Origin: Mytilus edulis
Taxonomy: Eukaryota > Mollusca > Bivalvia > Mytilida > Mytilidae
Length of the DNA stretch: 64,000 nt
Assembly: GCF_963676685.1 (NCBI RefSeq)
Contig: NC_092345.1
Coordinates: 50,899,527-50,963,526, forward strand
Direction of reading: 5' to 3'
This document shows positions 24,501-39,500 of this stretch, piece by piece. The position numbers were made by a program, and so were the translations under genes. The notes beneath the pieces are model-generated. The model did not search any database. It was not told the origin of the DNA and saw only the letters and a program-made list of their open reading frames with translations. How positions within the stretch are numbered: the first letter of the stretch is position 1; every line of letters starts with the position of its first letter.

Positions 24501-27500
24501 ATTTATAGACTCTCCATTTTGTCAATATCCGGTTCTATTTTTAAAGGAAGTGGACTTTCGTTTTGTCGACCTAGATACTGCAGTACAGCCTTTCAACGAA
24601 AAGAAATAAAACCTGTAGCACTGCAGACTCATAAGGGTGTCTAAAACGAAGATAAAAGACTCTGATTCAATCGGTAATGAAAGGTTGACTACCAAACGGC
24701 AGCGAGAAATAATAATTTACAGGCGTGCACCTGATGACGACAATCAAAGTCTCTATTTCAAGTTATTTTACAAATATGCTTCTGACCACTCCAAAATCTA
24801 CGTTCATACATTACTTTTGTACAAGTTAAACGAATTTCATGACCGCAGGTTAAGTTTTCTAAATGTTTCAACTCGAAATGAAACTCCTGACCACGATTGT
24901 TTATGATTCCGCCATTTTGTTTTTCACAAGGTTTTTTCTTCTCAACAATCTTTGAAAAAAACATATTTTGACAGCGTATTTATGCCCGTTGTCATATGGT
25001 ATTTTGAACCCCCTAAAAATTGAACCCGGGGTCAAATTACCATGCGGTAAAATGACCCCGGGGTCATTATACCGCATGGTATTTTGACCCCGGGGTAATT
25101 TTTCACATATGGTATTTTGAACCCCCCTGCGGTATATTGAACCCCCCTGTTTTTGATAAATAATATTGCAGATAATTTAATTTACAAATTATTGGCTATA
25201 ATTTTTTTTAATTTGAGGTCTATGGTAGGGGGTTCAATATACCGCAGGGGGGTCAAAATACCATGGCTGAGTAAAATTTTCAAAATATATTTTCCAGCAT
25301 ATTTAATACATACAAACTACTTATTGGGGTATTATAACTATGTTAAGGAGTTAGAATAGCTAAAATTTTTGAAAATCAAGGTCTATAGTAGGGGGTTCAA
25401 TATACCGCAGGGGGGTCAAAATACCATGGCTAAGTAAAATTTTCAAAATATCTTTTCCAGCATATTAAATACATACAAACTACGTATTGGAGTATAATAA
25501 CTATGTAAAGAAGCTAGAATAGATTGAGTTTTTGAAATTCAAGGTCTATAGTAGGGGGTTAAATATACCGCAGGGGGGTCAAAATACCATGGCTAAGTAA
25601 AATTTTCAAAATATATTTTCCAGCATATCTAATACATACAAACTACTTATTGGATTATTATAACTATGTTAAGGAGCTAGAATAGATTGAATTTTTGAAA
25701 TTCAAGGTCTATAGTAGGGGGTTCAATATACCCCAGGGGGGTCAAAATACCATGGCTAAGTAAAATTTTCAAAATATATTTTCCAGCATATCTAATACAT
25801 ACAAACTACTTATTGGATTATTATAACTATGTTAAGGAGCTAGAATAGATTGAATTTTTGAAATTCAAGGTCTATAGTAGGGGGTTCAATATACCGCAGG
25901 GGGGTCAAAATACCATGGCAAAGTAAAATTTTCAAAATATATTTTCCAGCATATTGAATACATACAAACTACTTATTGGGTTATTATAACTATGTTAAGG
26001 AGTTAGAATAGCTAGAATTTTTGAAATTCAAGGTCTATAGTAGGGGGTTCAATATACTGCAGGGGGGTCAAAATACCATGGCAAAGTAAAATTTTCAAAA
26101 TATCTTTTCCAGCATATCTAATACATACAAACTACTAATTTGAGTATTATAACTATATTAAGGAGTTAGAATAGCTAGAATTTTTGAAATTCAAGGTCTA
26201 GTAGGGGGTTCAATATACCGCAGGGGGGTCAAAATACCATGGCTAAGTAAAATTTTCAAAATATCTTTTCCAGCATATTTAATACATACAAACTACTTAT
26301 TTGGGTACTATAACTATGTTAAGGAGCTAGAACAGATTGAATTTTTGAAATTCAAGGTCTATAGTAGGGGGTTCAATATACCGCAGGGGGGTCAAAATAC
26401 CATGGCTAAGTAAAATTTTCAAAATATATTTTCCAGCATATTTAATACATACAAACTACTTATTGAGTATTATAACTATGTTAAGGAGTTAGAATAGCTA
26501 AAATTTTTGAAAATCAAGGTCTATATAGTAGGGGGTTCAATATACCGCAGGGGGGTCAAAATACCATGGCTAAGTAAAATTTTCAAAATATCTTTTCCAG
26601 CATATTAAATACATACAAACTACGTATTGGAGTATAATAACTATGTAAAGAAGCTAGAATAGATTGAGTTTTTGAAATTCAAGGTCTATAGAAGGGGGTT
26701 CAATATACCGCAGGGGGGTCAAAATACCATGGCAAAGTAAAATTTTCAAAATGTCTTTTCCAGCATATCTAATACATACAAACTACTTATTGGATTATTA
26801 TAACTACATTAAGGAGTTAGAATAGCTAGAATTTTTGAAATTCAAGGTCTATAGTAGGGGGTTCAATATACCGCAGGGGGGTCAAAATACCATGGCAAAG
26901 TAAAATTTTTAAAATATCTTTTCCAGCATATCTAATACATACAAACTACTAATTTGAGTATTATAACTATATTAAGGAGTTAGAATAGCTAGAATTTTTG
27001 AAATTCAAGGTCTAGTAGGGGGTTCAATATACCGCAGGGGGGTCAAAATACCATGGCAAAGTAAAATTTTCAAAATATATTTTCCAGCATATTTAATACA
27101 TACAAACTACTTATTGGGTTATTATAACTATGTTAAGGAGTTAGAATAGATTGAATTTTTGAAATTCAAGGTCTATAGTAGGGGGTTCAATATACCGCAG
27201 GGGGGTCAAAATACCATGCTAAGTAAAATTTTCAAAATATATTTTCCAGCATATTTAATACATACAAACTACTTATTGGATTATTATAACTATGTTAAGG
27301 AGCTAGAATAGATTGAATTTTTGAAATTCAAGGTCTATAGTAGGGGGTTCAATATACCGCAGGGGGGTCAAAATACCATGGCAAAGTAAAATTTTCAAAA
27401 TATATTTTCCAGCATATTGAATACATACAAACTACTTATTGGGTTATTATAACTATGTTAAGGAGTTAGAATAGCTAGAATTTTTGAAATTCAAGGTCTA

Positions 27501-30500
27501 TAGTAGGGGGTTCAATATACTGCAGGGGGGTCAAAATGCCATGGCAAAGTAAAATTTTCAAAATATCTTTTCCAGCATATCTAATACATACAAACTACTA
27601 ATTTGAGTATTATAACTATATTAAGGAGTTAGAATAGCTAGAATTTTTGAAATTCAAGGTCTAGTAGGGGGTTCAATATACCGCAGGGGGGTCAAAATAC
27701 CATGGCAAAGTAAAATTTTCAAAATATCTTTTCCAGCATATCTAATACATACAAACTACTTATTGGATTATTATAACTATGTTAAGGAGCTAGAATAGAT
27801 TGAATTTTTGAAATTCAAGGTCTATAGTAGGGGGTTCAATATACCGCAGGGGGGTCAAAATACCATGGCGAAGTAAAATTTTCAAAATATATTTTCCAGC
27901 ATATTTAATACATACAAACTACTTATTGGTTTATTATAACTATTTTAATGAGTTAGAATAGCTAGAATTTTTGAAATTCAAGGTCTATAGTAGGGGGTTC
28001 AATATACCGCAGAGGGGTCGAAATACCATGGCAAAGTAAAATTTTCAAAATATCTTTTCCAGCATATCTAATACATACAAACTACTAATTTGAGTATTAT
28101 AACTATATTAAGGAGTTAGAATAGCTAGAATTTTTGAAATCCAAGGTCTATAGTAGGGGGTTCAATATACCGCAGGGGGGTCAAAATACCATGGGTAAGT
28201 AAAATTTTCAAAATATCTTTTCCAGCATATTTAATACATACAAACTACTTATTTGGGTACTATAACTATGTTAAGGAGCTAGAATAGATTGAATTTTTGA
28301 AATTCAAGGTCTATAGTAGGGGGTTCAATATGCCGCAGGGGGTCAAAATACCATGGCAAAGTAAAATTTTTAAAATATCTTTTCCAGCATATCTAATACA
28401 TACAAACTACTTATTGGAGTATTATAACTATGTTAAGGAGCTAGAATAGATTGAATTTTTTAAATTCAAGGTCTATAGTAGGGGGTTCAATATACCGCAG
28501 GGGGGTCAAAATACCATGGCTAAGTAAAATTTTCAAAATATCTTTTCCAGATACAAACTGTCACTTATTGGAGTTCAATTACTATGTTGTGCATTAAGAA
28601 TAGCTGGACTTTTTAAAATTGAAGGTCTTTGGTAGGGGGTTTGTATGTATAAAACATGTCTGAAAAGAAATTTTGAAAATTTTACCTTGCCATCTTATTT
28701 TGACCCCCTGCGGTATATTGAACCCCCTACAATAGACCTTGAATTTCAGACATTCTAGCTAATTCTAACTCCTTAACATAGTTATAATACTCCAATACGT
28801 AGTTTGTATGTATTTAACATACTGGAAAAGATATTTTGAAAATTTTACTAAGCCATGGTATTTTGACCCCCCTGCAGTATATTGAACCCCCTACTATAGA
28901 CCTTAAATTAAAAAAAATTCAAGCTATTCTAACTCCTTATCATAGTAATAATACTCCAATAGGTAGTTTGTATGTATTTAACATACTGGACAAGATATTT
29001 TGATAATTTTACTTTGCCATGGTATTTTGACCCCCCTGCGGTATATTGAACCCCCTACTATAGACCTTAAATTAAAAAAAATCAAGCTATTCTAACTCCT
29101 TATCATAGTAATAATACTCCAATAGGTAGTTTGTATGTATTTAACATACTGGAAAAGATATTTTGAAAATTTTACTTTGCCATGGTATTTTGACCCCCCT
29201 GCGGTATATATTGAACCCCCTACTATAGACCTTGAATTTCAAAAAATCTAGCTATTCTAACTCCTTAACATAGTTATAATACTCCAATAAGTAGTTTGTA
29301 TGTATTTAACATACTGGAAAAGATATTTTGAAAATTTTACTTTGCCATGGTATTTCGACCCCTCTGCGGTATATTGAACCCCCTACTATAGACCTTGAAT
29401 TTCAAAAATTCAATCTATTCTAACTCCTTAACATAGTTATAATACTCCAATAAGTAGTTTGTATGTATTTAACATACTGGAAAAGATATTTTGAAAATTT
29501 TACTTAGCCATGGTATTTTGACCCCCCTGCGGTATATTGAACCCCCTACTATAGACCTTGAATTAAAAAAATTCTAGCTATTCTAACTCCTTAACATAGT
29601 TATAATACCCAAATAAGTAGTTTGTTTGTATTAAACATACTGGAAAAGATATTTTGAAAATTTTACTTCGCCATGGTATTTTGACCCCCCTGCGGTATAT
29701 TGAACCCACTACTATAGACCTTGAATTTCAAAAATTCAATCTATTCTAGCTCCTTAACATAGTTATAATACTCCAATAAGAAGTTTGTATGTATTTAATA
29801 TGCTGGAAAAGATATTTTGAAAATTTTACTTTGCCATGGTATTTTGACCCCCCTGCGGTATATTGAACCCCCTACTATAGACCTTGAATTTCAAGAATTC
29901 TAGCTATTTTAACTCCTTAACATAGTTATAATACCCAAATAAGTAGTTTGTATGTATTTAACATACTGGAAAAGATATTTTGAAAAATTTTCTTAGCCAT
30001 GGTATTTTGACTGCCTTGGGGTATATTGAACCCCCTACTCAAGACCTTGAATTTCAAAAATTCAATCTATTCTAACTCCTTAACATAGTTATAATAACCC
30101 AATAAGTAGTTTGTATGTATTAAACATACTGGAAAAGATATTTTGAAAATTTTACTTCGCCATGGTATTTTGACCCCCTGCGGTATATTGAACCCCCTAC
30201 TCAAGACCTTGAATTTCAAAAATTCTAGCTATTCTAACTCCTTAACATAGTTGTAATACTCCAATAAGTAGTTTGTATGAATTAAACATACTGGAAAAGA
30301 TATTTTGAAAATTTTACTTCGCCATGGTATTTTGACCCCCCTGCGGTATATTGAACCCCCTACTCAAGACCTTGAATTTCAAAAATTCAATCTATTCTAA
30401 CTCCTTTACATAGTTATAATACTCCAATAAGTAGTTTGTATGTATTTAACATACTGGAAAAGATATTTTAAAAATTTTACTTTAATAGCCATGGTATTTT

Positions 30501-33500
30501 GACCCCCCTGCGGTATATTGAACCCCCTACTATAGACCTTGAATTTCAAAAATTCTAGCTATTCTAGCTCCTTAACATAGTTATAATACCCAAATAAATA
30601 GTTTGTATGTATTAAACATACTGGAAAAGATATTTTGAAAATTTTACTTAGCCATGGTATTTTGACCCCCCTGCGGTATATTGAACCCCCTACTATAGAC
30701 CTTGAATTTCAAAAATTCAATCTATTCTAACTCCTTAACATAGTTATAATAACCCAATAAGTAGTTTGTATGTAAGATATGCTGGAAAAGATATTTTGAA
30801 AATTTTACTTTGCCATGGTATTTTGACCCCCCTGTGGTATATTGAACCCCCTACTATAGACCTTGAATTTCAAAAATTCTAGCTATTCTAACTCCTTAAC
30901 ATAGTAATAATAATCCAATAAGTAGTTTGTATGGATTAGATATGCTGGAAAAGATATTTTGAAAATTTTACTTTGCCATGGTATTTTGACCCCCCTGCGG
31001 TATATTGAACCCCCTACTATAGACCTTGAATTTAAAAAATTCAATCTATTCTAGCTCCTCAACATAGTTATAATACTCCAATAAGTAGTTTGTATGTATT
31101 AGATATGCTGGAAAAGATATTTTGAAAATTTTACTTTGCCATGGTATTTTGACCCCCTGCGGCATATTGAACCCCCTACTATAGACCTTGAATTTCAAAA
31201 ATTCAATCTATTCTAGCTCCTTAACATAGTTATAGTACCCAAATAAGTAGTTTGTATGTATTAAATATGCTGGAAAAGATATTTTGAAAATTTTACTTAG
31301 CCATGGTATTTTGACCCCCCTGCGGCATATTGAACCCCCTACTCAAGACCTTGAATTTCAAAAATTCAATCTATTCTAACTCCTTTACATAGTTATAATA
31401 CTCCAATAAGTAGTTTGTATGTATTTAACATACTGGAAAAGATATTTTGAAAATTTTACTTAGCCATGGTATTTTGACCCCCCTGCGGTATATTGAACCC
31501 CCTACTATAGACCTTGAATTTCAAGAATTCTAGCTATTTTAACTCCTTAACATAGTTATAATAACCCAATAAGTAGTTTGTATGTATTAAACATACTGGA
31601 AAAGATATTTTGAAAATTTTACTTCGCCATGGTATTTTGACCCCCTGCGGTATATTGAACCCCCTACTCAAGACCTTGAATTTCAAAAATTCTAGCTATT
31701 CTAACTCCTTAACATAGTTGTAATACTCCAATAAGTAGTTTGTATGAATTAAACATACTGCAAAAGATATTTTGAAAATTTTACTTCGCCATGGTATTTT
31801 GACCCCCCTGCGGTATATTGAACCCCCTACTCAAGACCTTGAATTTCAAAAATTCAATCTATTCTAACTCCTTTACATAGTTATAATACTCCAATAAGTA
31901 GTTTGTATGTATTTAACATACTGGAAAAGATATTTTGAAAATTTTACTTTAATAGCCATGGTATTTTGACCCCCCTGCGGTATATTGAACCCCCTACTAT
32001 AGACCTTGAATTTCAAAAATTCTAGCTATTCTAACTCCTTAACATAGTTATAATACCCAAATAAATAGTTTGTATGTATTAAACATACTGGAAAAGATAT
32101 TTTGAAAATTTTACTTAGCCATGGTATTTTGACCCCCCTGCGGTATATTGAACCCCCTACTATAGACCTTGAATTTCAAAAATTCAATCTATTCTAACTC
32201 CTTAACATAGTTATAATAACCCAATAAGTAGTTTGTATGTATTAGATATGCTGGAAAAGATATTTTGAAAATTTTACTTTGCCATGGTATTTTGACCCCC
32301 CTGTGGTATATTGAACCCCCTACTATAGACCTTGAATTTCAAAAATTCTAGCTATTCTAACTCCTTAACATAGTAATAATAATCCAATAAGTAGTTTGTA
32401 TGGATTAGATATGCTGGAAAAGATATTTTGAAAATTTTACTTTGCCATGGTATTTTGACCCCCCTGCGGTATATTGAACCCCCTACTATAGACCTTGAAT
32501 TTAAAAAATTCAATCTATTCTAGCTCCTCAACATAGTTATAATACTCCAATAAGTAGTTTGTATGTATTAGATATGCTGGAAAAGATATTTTAGAAATTT
32601 TACTTTGCCATGGTATTTTGACCCCCTGCGGCATATTGAACCCCCTACTATAGACCTTGAATTTCAAAAATTCAATCTATTCTAGCTCCTTAACATAGTT
32701 ATAGTACCCAAATAAGTAGTTTGTATGTATTAAATATGCTGGAAAAGATATTTTGAAAATTTTACTTAGCCATGGTATTTTGACCCCCCTGCGGCATATT
32801 GAACCCCCTACTCAAGACCTTGAATTTCAAAAATTCAATCTATTCTAACTCCTTTACATAGTTATAATACTCCAATAAGTAGTTTGTATGTATTTAACAT
32901 ACTGGAAAAGATATTTTGAAAATTTTACTTAGCCATGGTATTTTGACCCCCCTGCGGTATATTGAACCCCCTACTATAGACCTTGAATTTCAAGAATTCT
33001 AGCTATTTTAACTCCTTAACATAGTTATAATAACCCAATAAGTAGTTTGTATGTATTAAACATACTGGAAAAGATATTTTGAAAATTTTACTTCGCCATG
33101 GTATTTTGACCCCCTGCGGTATATTGAACCCCCTACTCAAGACCTTGAATTTCAAAAATTCTAGCTATTCTAACTCCTTAACATAGTTGTAATACTCCAA
33201 TAAGTAGTTTGTATGAATTAAACATACTGGAAAAGATATTTTGAAAATTTTACTTCGCCATGGTATTTTGACCCCCCTGCGGTATATTGAACCCCCTACT
33301 CAAGACCTTGAATTTCAAAAATTCAATCTATTCTAACTCCTTTACATAGTTATAATACTCCAATAAGTAGTTTGTATGTATTTAACATACTGGAAAAGAT
33401 ATTTTGAAAATTTTACTTTAATAGCCATGGTATTTTGACCCCCCTGCGGTATATTGAACCCCCTACTATAGACCTTGAATTTCAAAAATTCTAGCTATTC

Positions 33501-36500
33501 TAACTCCTTAACATAGTTATAATACCCAAATAAATAGTTTGTATGTATTAAACATACTGGAAAAGATATTTTGAAAATTTTACTTAGCCATGGTATTTTG
33601 ACCCCCCTGCGGTATATTGAACCCCCTACTATAGACCTTGAATTTCAAAAATTCAATCTATTCTTACTCCTTAACATAGTTATAATAACCCAATAAGTAG
33701 TTTGTATGTATTAGATATGCTGGAAAAGATATTTTGAAAATTTTACTTTGCCATGGTATTTTGACCCCCCTGTGGTATATTGAACCCCCTACTATAGACC
33801 TTGAATTTCAAAAATTCTAGCTATTCTAACTCATTAACATAGTAATAATAATCCAATAAGTAGTTTGTATGGATTAGATATGCTGGAAAAGATATTTTGA
33901 AAATTTTACTTTGCCATGGTATTTTGACCCCCCTGCGGTATATTGAACCCCCTACTATAGACCTTGAATTTAAAAAATTCAATCTATTCTAGCTCCTCAA
34001 CATAGTTATAATACTCCAATAAGTAGTTTGTATGTATTAGATATGCTGGAAAAGATATTTTAGAAATTTTACTTTGCCATGGTATTTTGACCCCCTGCGG
34101 CATATTGAACCCCCTACTATAGACCTTGAATTTCAAAAATTCAATCTATTCTAGCTCCTTAACATAGTTATAGTACCCAAATAAGTAGTTTGTATGTATT
34201 AAATATGCTGGAAAAGATATTTTGAAAATTTTACTTAGCCATGGTATTTTGACCCCCCTGCGGTATATTGAACCCCCTACTCAAGACCTTGAATTTCAAA
34301 AATTCAATCTATTCTAACTCCTTTACATAGTTATAATACTCCAATAAGTAGTTTGTATGTATTTAACATACTGGAAAAGATATTTTGAAAATTTTACTTA
34401 GCCATGGTATTTTGACCCCCCTGCGGTATATTGAACCCCCTACTATAGACCTTGAATTTCAAGAATTCTAGCTATTTTAACTCCTTAACATAGTTATAAT
34501 ACCCAAATAAGTAGTTTGTATGTATTAAACATACTGGAAAAGATATTTTGAAATTTTTCTTAGCCATGGTATTTTGACCCCCCTGCAGTATATTGAACCC
34601 CCTACTCAAGACCTTGAATTTCAAAAATTCAATCTATTCTAACTCCTTAACATAGTTATAATACTCCAATAAGTAGTTTGCATGTATTTTACATACTGGA
34701 AAAGATATTTTGAAAATTTTACTTAGCCATGGTATTTTGACCCCCCTGCCGTATATTGAACCCCCTACTCAAGACCTTGAATTTCAAAAATTCAATCTAT
34801 TCTAACTCCTTAACATAGTTATAATACTCCAATAAGTAGTTTGTATGTATTAAACATACTGGAAAAGATATTTTGAAAATTTTACTTCGCCATGGTATTT
34901 TGACCCCCCTGCGGTATATTGAACCCCCTACTCAAGACCTTGAATTTCAAAAATTCAATCTATTCTAACTCCTTAACATAGTTATAATACTCCAATAAGT
35001 AGTTTGTATGTATTTGATATGCTGGAAAAGATATTTTGAAAATTTTACTTAGCCATGGTATTTTGACCCCCCTGCGGTATATTGAACCCACTACTATAGA
35101 CCTTGAATTAAAAAAATTCTAGCTATTCTAACTCCTTAACATAGTTATAATACCCAAATAAGTAGTTTGTATGTATTAAACATACTGGAAAAGATATTTT
35201 GAAAATTTTACTTCGCCATGGTATTTTGACCCCCCTGCGGTATATTGAACCCACTACTATAGACCTTGAATTTCAAAAATTCAATCTATTCTAGCTCCTT
35301 AACATAGTTATAATACTCCAATAAGTAGTTTGTATGTATTTGATATGCTGGAAAAGATATTTTGAAAATTTTACTTTGCCATGGTATTTTGACCCCCCTG
35401 CGGTATATTGAACCCCCTACTATAGACCTTGAATTTCAAGAATTCTAGCTATTTTAACTCCTTAACATAGTTATAATACCCAAATAAGTAGTTTGTATGT
35501 ATTAAACATACTGGAAAAGATAATTGGAAAAATTTTCTTAGCCATGGTATTTTGACCCCCCTGCGGTATATTGAACCCCCTACTCAAGACCTTGAATTTC
35601 AAAAATTCAATCTATTCTAACTCCTTAACATAGTTATAATAACCCAATAAGTAGTTTGTATGTATTAAACATACTGGAAAAGATATTTTGAAAATTTTAC
35701 TTCGCTATGGTATTTTGACCCCCTGCGGTATATTGAACCCCCTACTCAAGACCTTGAATTTCAAAAATTCTAGCTATTCTAACTCCTTAACATAGTTTTA
35801 ATACTCCAATAAGTAGTTTGTATGAATTAAACATACTGGAAAAGATATTTTGAAAATTTTACTTCGCCATGGTATTTTGACCCCCCTGCGGTATATTGAA
35901 CCCCCTACTCAAGACCTTGAATTTCAAAAATTCAATCTATTCTAACTCCTTAACATAGTTATAATACTCCAATAAGTAGTTTGTATGTATTTAACATACT
36001 GGAAAAGATATTTTGAAAATTTTACTTTAATAGCCATGGTATTTTGACCCCCCTGCGGTATATTGAACCCCCTACTATAGACCTTGAATTTCAAAAATTC
36101 TAGCTATTCTAACTCCTTAACATAGTTATAATACCCAAATAAATAGTTTGTATGTATTAAACATACTGGAAAAGATATTTTGAAAATTTTACTTAGCCAT
36201 GGTATTTTGACCCCCCTGCGGTATATTGAACCCCCTACTATAGACCTTGAATTTCAAAAACTCAATCTATTCTAGCTTCTTTACATAGTTATTATACTCC
36301 AATACGTAGTTTGTATGTATTAAATATGCTGGAAAAGATATTTTGAAAATTTTACTTTGCCATGGCATGTATTTTGACCCCCCTACCATGGTATATTGAG
36401 CCCCCTACTATACATCTAAAGACCTTTAATGCTAAAATATCTAGCTCCTTTCCATATTTATTATACTCCAATAAGAAGTTTGTATTTATTTTAGTAGCTT

Positions 36501-39500
36501 GAAAAGATGTTTTGAAAATTTTACTTTTTAGATTAACTGAGCCATGGTAATTTGACCCCCTCCCCCTTTTTTTACCATGGAGAATCAAAACTTAAGTCTA
36601 CCATTCTATATAAATATTACAAATTTCAAAAAATTAAAGTGTCCAAGCTACATGGTCTAGTTATAATGCTTTCAGAAGTTTTTTGATTGAAATTTTGTTG
36701 GTTAAGACTTCAGAGCACTTATACCAAGCAAATATTTTTCTTTTAACCAATCATTGAAAATTGACCTCCCCTTCTTGTATTAATGATTTTTAATATTTGA
36801 TTAGCTTTTATATAATGTTAAATGTTTTATTAATCATCTAGAATTAAAAAAACAGGGGGGTTCAATTTACCATGGGGGTTCAATTTTCCATACAGGGGGG
36901 GTTCAATTTACCATGGGGGGGTTCAATTTACCATAGCGGTATTTTGACCCCGGGGTCATTTTACCATGGGGTTCAAAATACCATATGACACCGTTACTAA
37001 AATATGAATGCATTTGATGTTCATCATAACATCTATGGAGTAACTGTACCAAGAAACATGTCTAAACGTTATTTTTACTGTTTGCACTGTGACCGTCTAA
37101 AAATAGAAATCTATGTATCCTTAAGGATAATTTCGCCCTCAGCTCCGTGGTGCCATTAATTTCGGCTCGCGCTCGAGGGTGCCAAAAGGATAATTTCGGT
37201 ACGAAAGGGTTAATGTTTTTTTTTTCTGTTGAACTACAAATGTAATATATATATATATATATAAGGAGAAATATAGGTAATATCAAAATAAAAAAAGAAC
37301 TAAATGTAACAGAAATCGCTAAAATTTTACAATTATTTAGTTTATGTACAGCTTATTTGAAAACAATAATAAAAAAACATAGGTCACCGATGAGTTAAAA
37401 AAGATATTTCAATTTTAATGCCAAAAAAATTGCATTTTTGCACCAAAGGGAGATAATTTGGAGCTTTTTCAATGATATAAACATTTTAAAAGTCATCTGG
37501 GACCAAACAGAATCAATTTTTTTTGTTGATTTTTGTACTATATTATCAAGTAATAACTAATAGTGTAATAAATAAAATTAGTAATGAAAAAAACAAATAT
37601 TTAATTTTTCGCTGAAATTTTTGTACCCGTGAGCCTCCTTAAGAGCCTGTATATATCATTAAACTAAAATATTATAAAAAATATTTCAAGCAGTCAAATA
37701 AAAGTCTTCATTTATTATTTTTTCGTACCTTTTTCTTGTTAATACGCCTCTAATGTGTCTTTGAATTATAAGGACTGGTGAATGGTGAGCCATAATCTTA
37801 TTAATTTCTGCTTCTGTCCTCCGTAAAAGAGCCATTTCTTCCTCTAAAGTTCCATCCTTATAATTAAAAAGATCAATGTAGCAATTTATATATATACAAA
37901 ACAAAAATATTTGGATGTGGCACGTGTATAGAAGAGCCTGTGATTGAGATGTAACAGCAAAAACAGTAAAAATCAGTTCGAATAGCCTTGACAACTAACA
38001 AAAAGATAAAAGACAATCCTATCAATGATTTTAGGAAAAATGACAATGCGGTTTCAAATTTCTTAAAATTTAAGTAGGCATGCACTCTTTTATTTGGAAG
38101 GCATTTAAATGTATCATCTCTCTTTATGTGACAAACAGCATAATTTGATTTTGAATTGATTTCTTTCATTTTTTTGATAAACCCTATAGTCGCCACTTGA
38201 GTTGGGATTTTTAATTAAGCTGCAATACATATTTTGATAATTACTATCAATATTAATCTTAAATACTTTTTTTCACTAATGGCATTGCTATTTTACTAGT
38301 CATCTGTCCTGGTAATTTCATCATAACAAACTTTTTGCTTTAGTTGTATTATCTATTCTAATGACACCAATATCAAAATTAACTTCACTTAGCAGAACAA
38401 AAACTTCATCATGTGAATACTATTAAGTTAATACATGTACCTACCTCATACCATGGTGGGCAAAGGTTGATCTTAAATTCTTCAGTCAATGTACAAAATC
38501 TTCCACCAAATATTGCATCTTCAATTATCTCTTCATCTGATATTACATAATGATCTAAAGCCTTAAGTGACCAAATACTGTTGACAACATGGTGCCGATA
38601 ATTTCTCTTCAGTCCAAGTGGTGTATCGTACAATGTAAGGCCCATTAGACTTGGACAGGTAGCAATGTTTTGTAATGTTTCATACTTCCCAAGAGGATTA
38701 TCATGCAGCAATAAAAACCTCAGATGCCGCAACGATGACCAAAATGCAATCCCTGGTACTGATGTTAGCTGAAAAATTTGTAGGCTATATAATACACACT
38801 TTATATTTAACCACATGTTTTAAGGAATAACTTGTTTGCTTAATCCATTTTTTCAGCATTTCATAAAGCATGATAATCACTATTTTACAATAGAATATTG
38901 CCATGATGTCACTGAGTTGACAATTTATATGTGTCAGTTGCTACAAACAATTTTTTTTTTTATTTCGAGTGATATTGTCATACAATGTATAACTTTTCTT
39001 ATATTCAACTTCAAGACGCGTTAAAACAATTTGAACTAAGAAAAACTTTGTAGAAATAATCAATTCTACCTACATGTACTTTAAGTCAGCATTTATGCTC
39101 TATGCATGTTATATGTGACACTAGTAATTATCTCCCCTTGTCATTTTATATAAAAATTAATAAGTGTAATGCTATTCTTCGTTTGATCTTTACTCTCAAT
39201 GGTTTTTGATTTGCTACAGCTACACATTAACATCCAACAATCCTATTTTATATACATGTATTAAAGTTTGATTTGCTTTATAAATCCTATTCTAAATAGG
39301 ACAAGGTTTATGCAAATATACAACTGAAAAACTGTTCCACTTTTGTAAATATTTTCATGTCAGTAAATTACTGGTAAATTTGTAGAATATGGACCATTAC
39401 CTCCTCATACATGTCAATAAATACATGAATGCCCAAGGAATATATTTAATTTTACCTGATTTGAATGAAGATCCAGCTTAATTAGTTGACGGCAGGTTGC

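Larger units (their letters stand above)
24988..36988. repeat. giant inverted satellite array with inverted ends
   Basis: A 12 kb block of about 163 bp monomers. In the left arm (about 25150-28640, some 21 units) the plus strand reads GGGGGTTCAATATACCGCAG then GGGGTCAAAATACCATGG; in the right arm (about 28670-36590, some 48 units) it reads the reverse complement. The outer ends carry ATATGGTATTTTGAACCCC at 24996 and its reverse complement ending near 36986. Monomers near the right edge are more diverged than those inside. No coding frame is present. The whole block lies in intron 3 of LRRIQ3. Confidence 0.95.

Noticed and set aside
24988..36988. CRISPR-like regular repeats
   Set aside because: The whole 163 bp unit is repeated, with no unique spacers, and the setting is an animal intron.
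37062..37286. 74-codon minus-strand frame with an RARAEINGTTELRA segment
   Set aside because: It covers a repeat patch and an AT dinucleotide run; no family resemblance.
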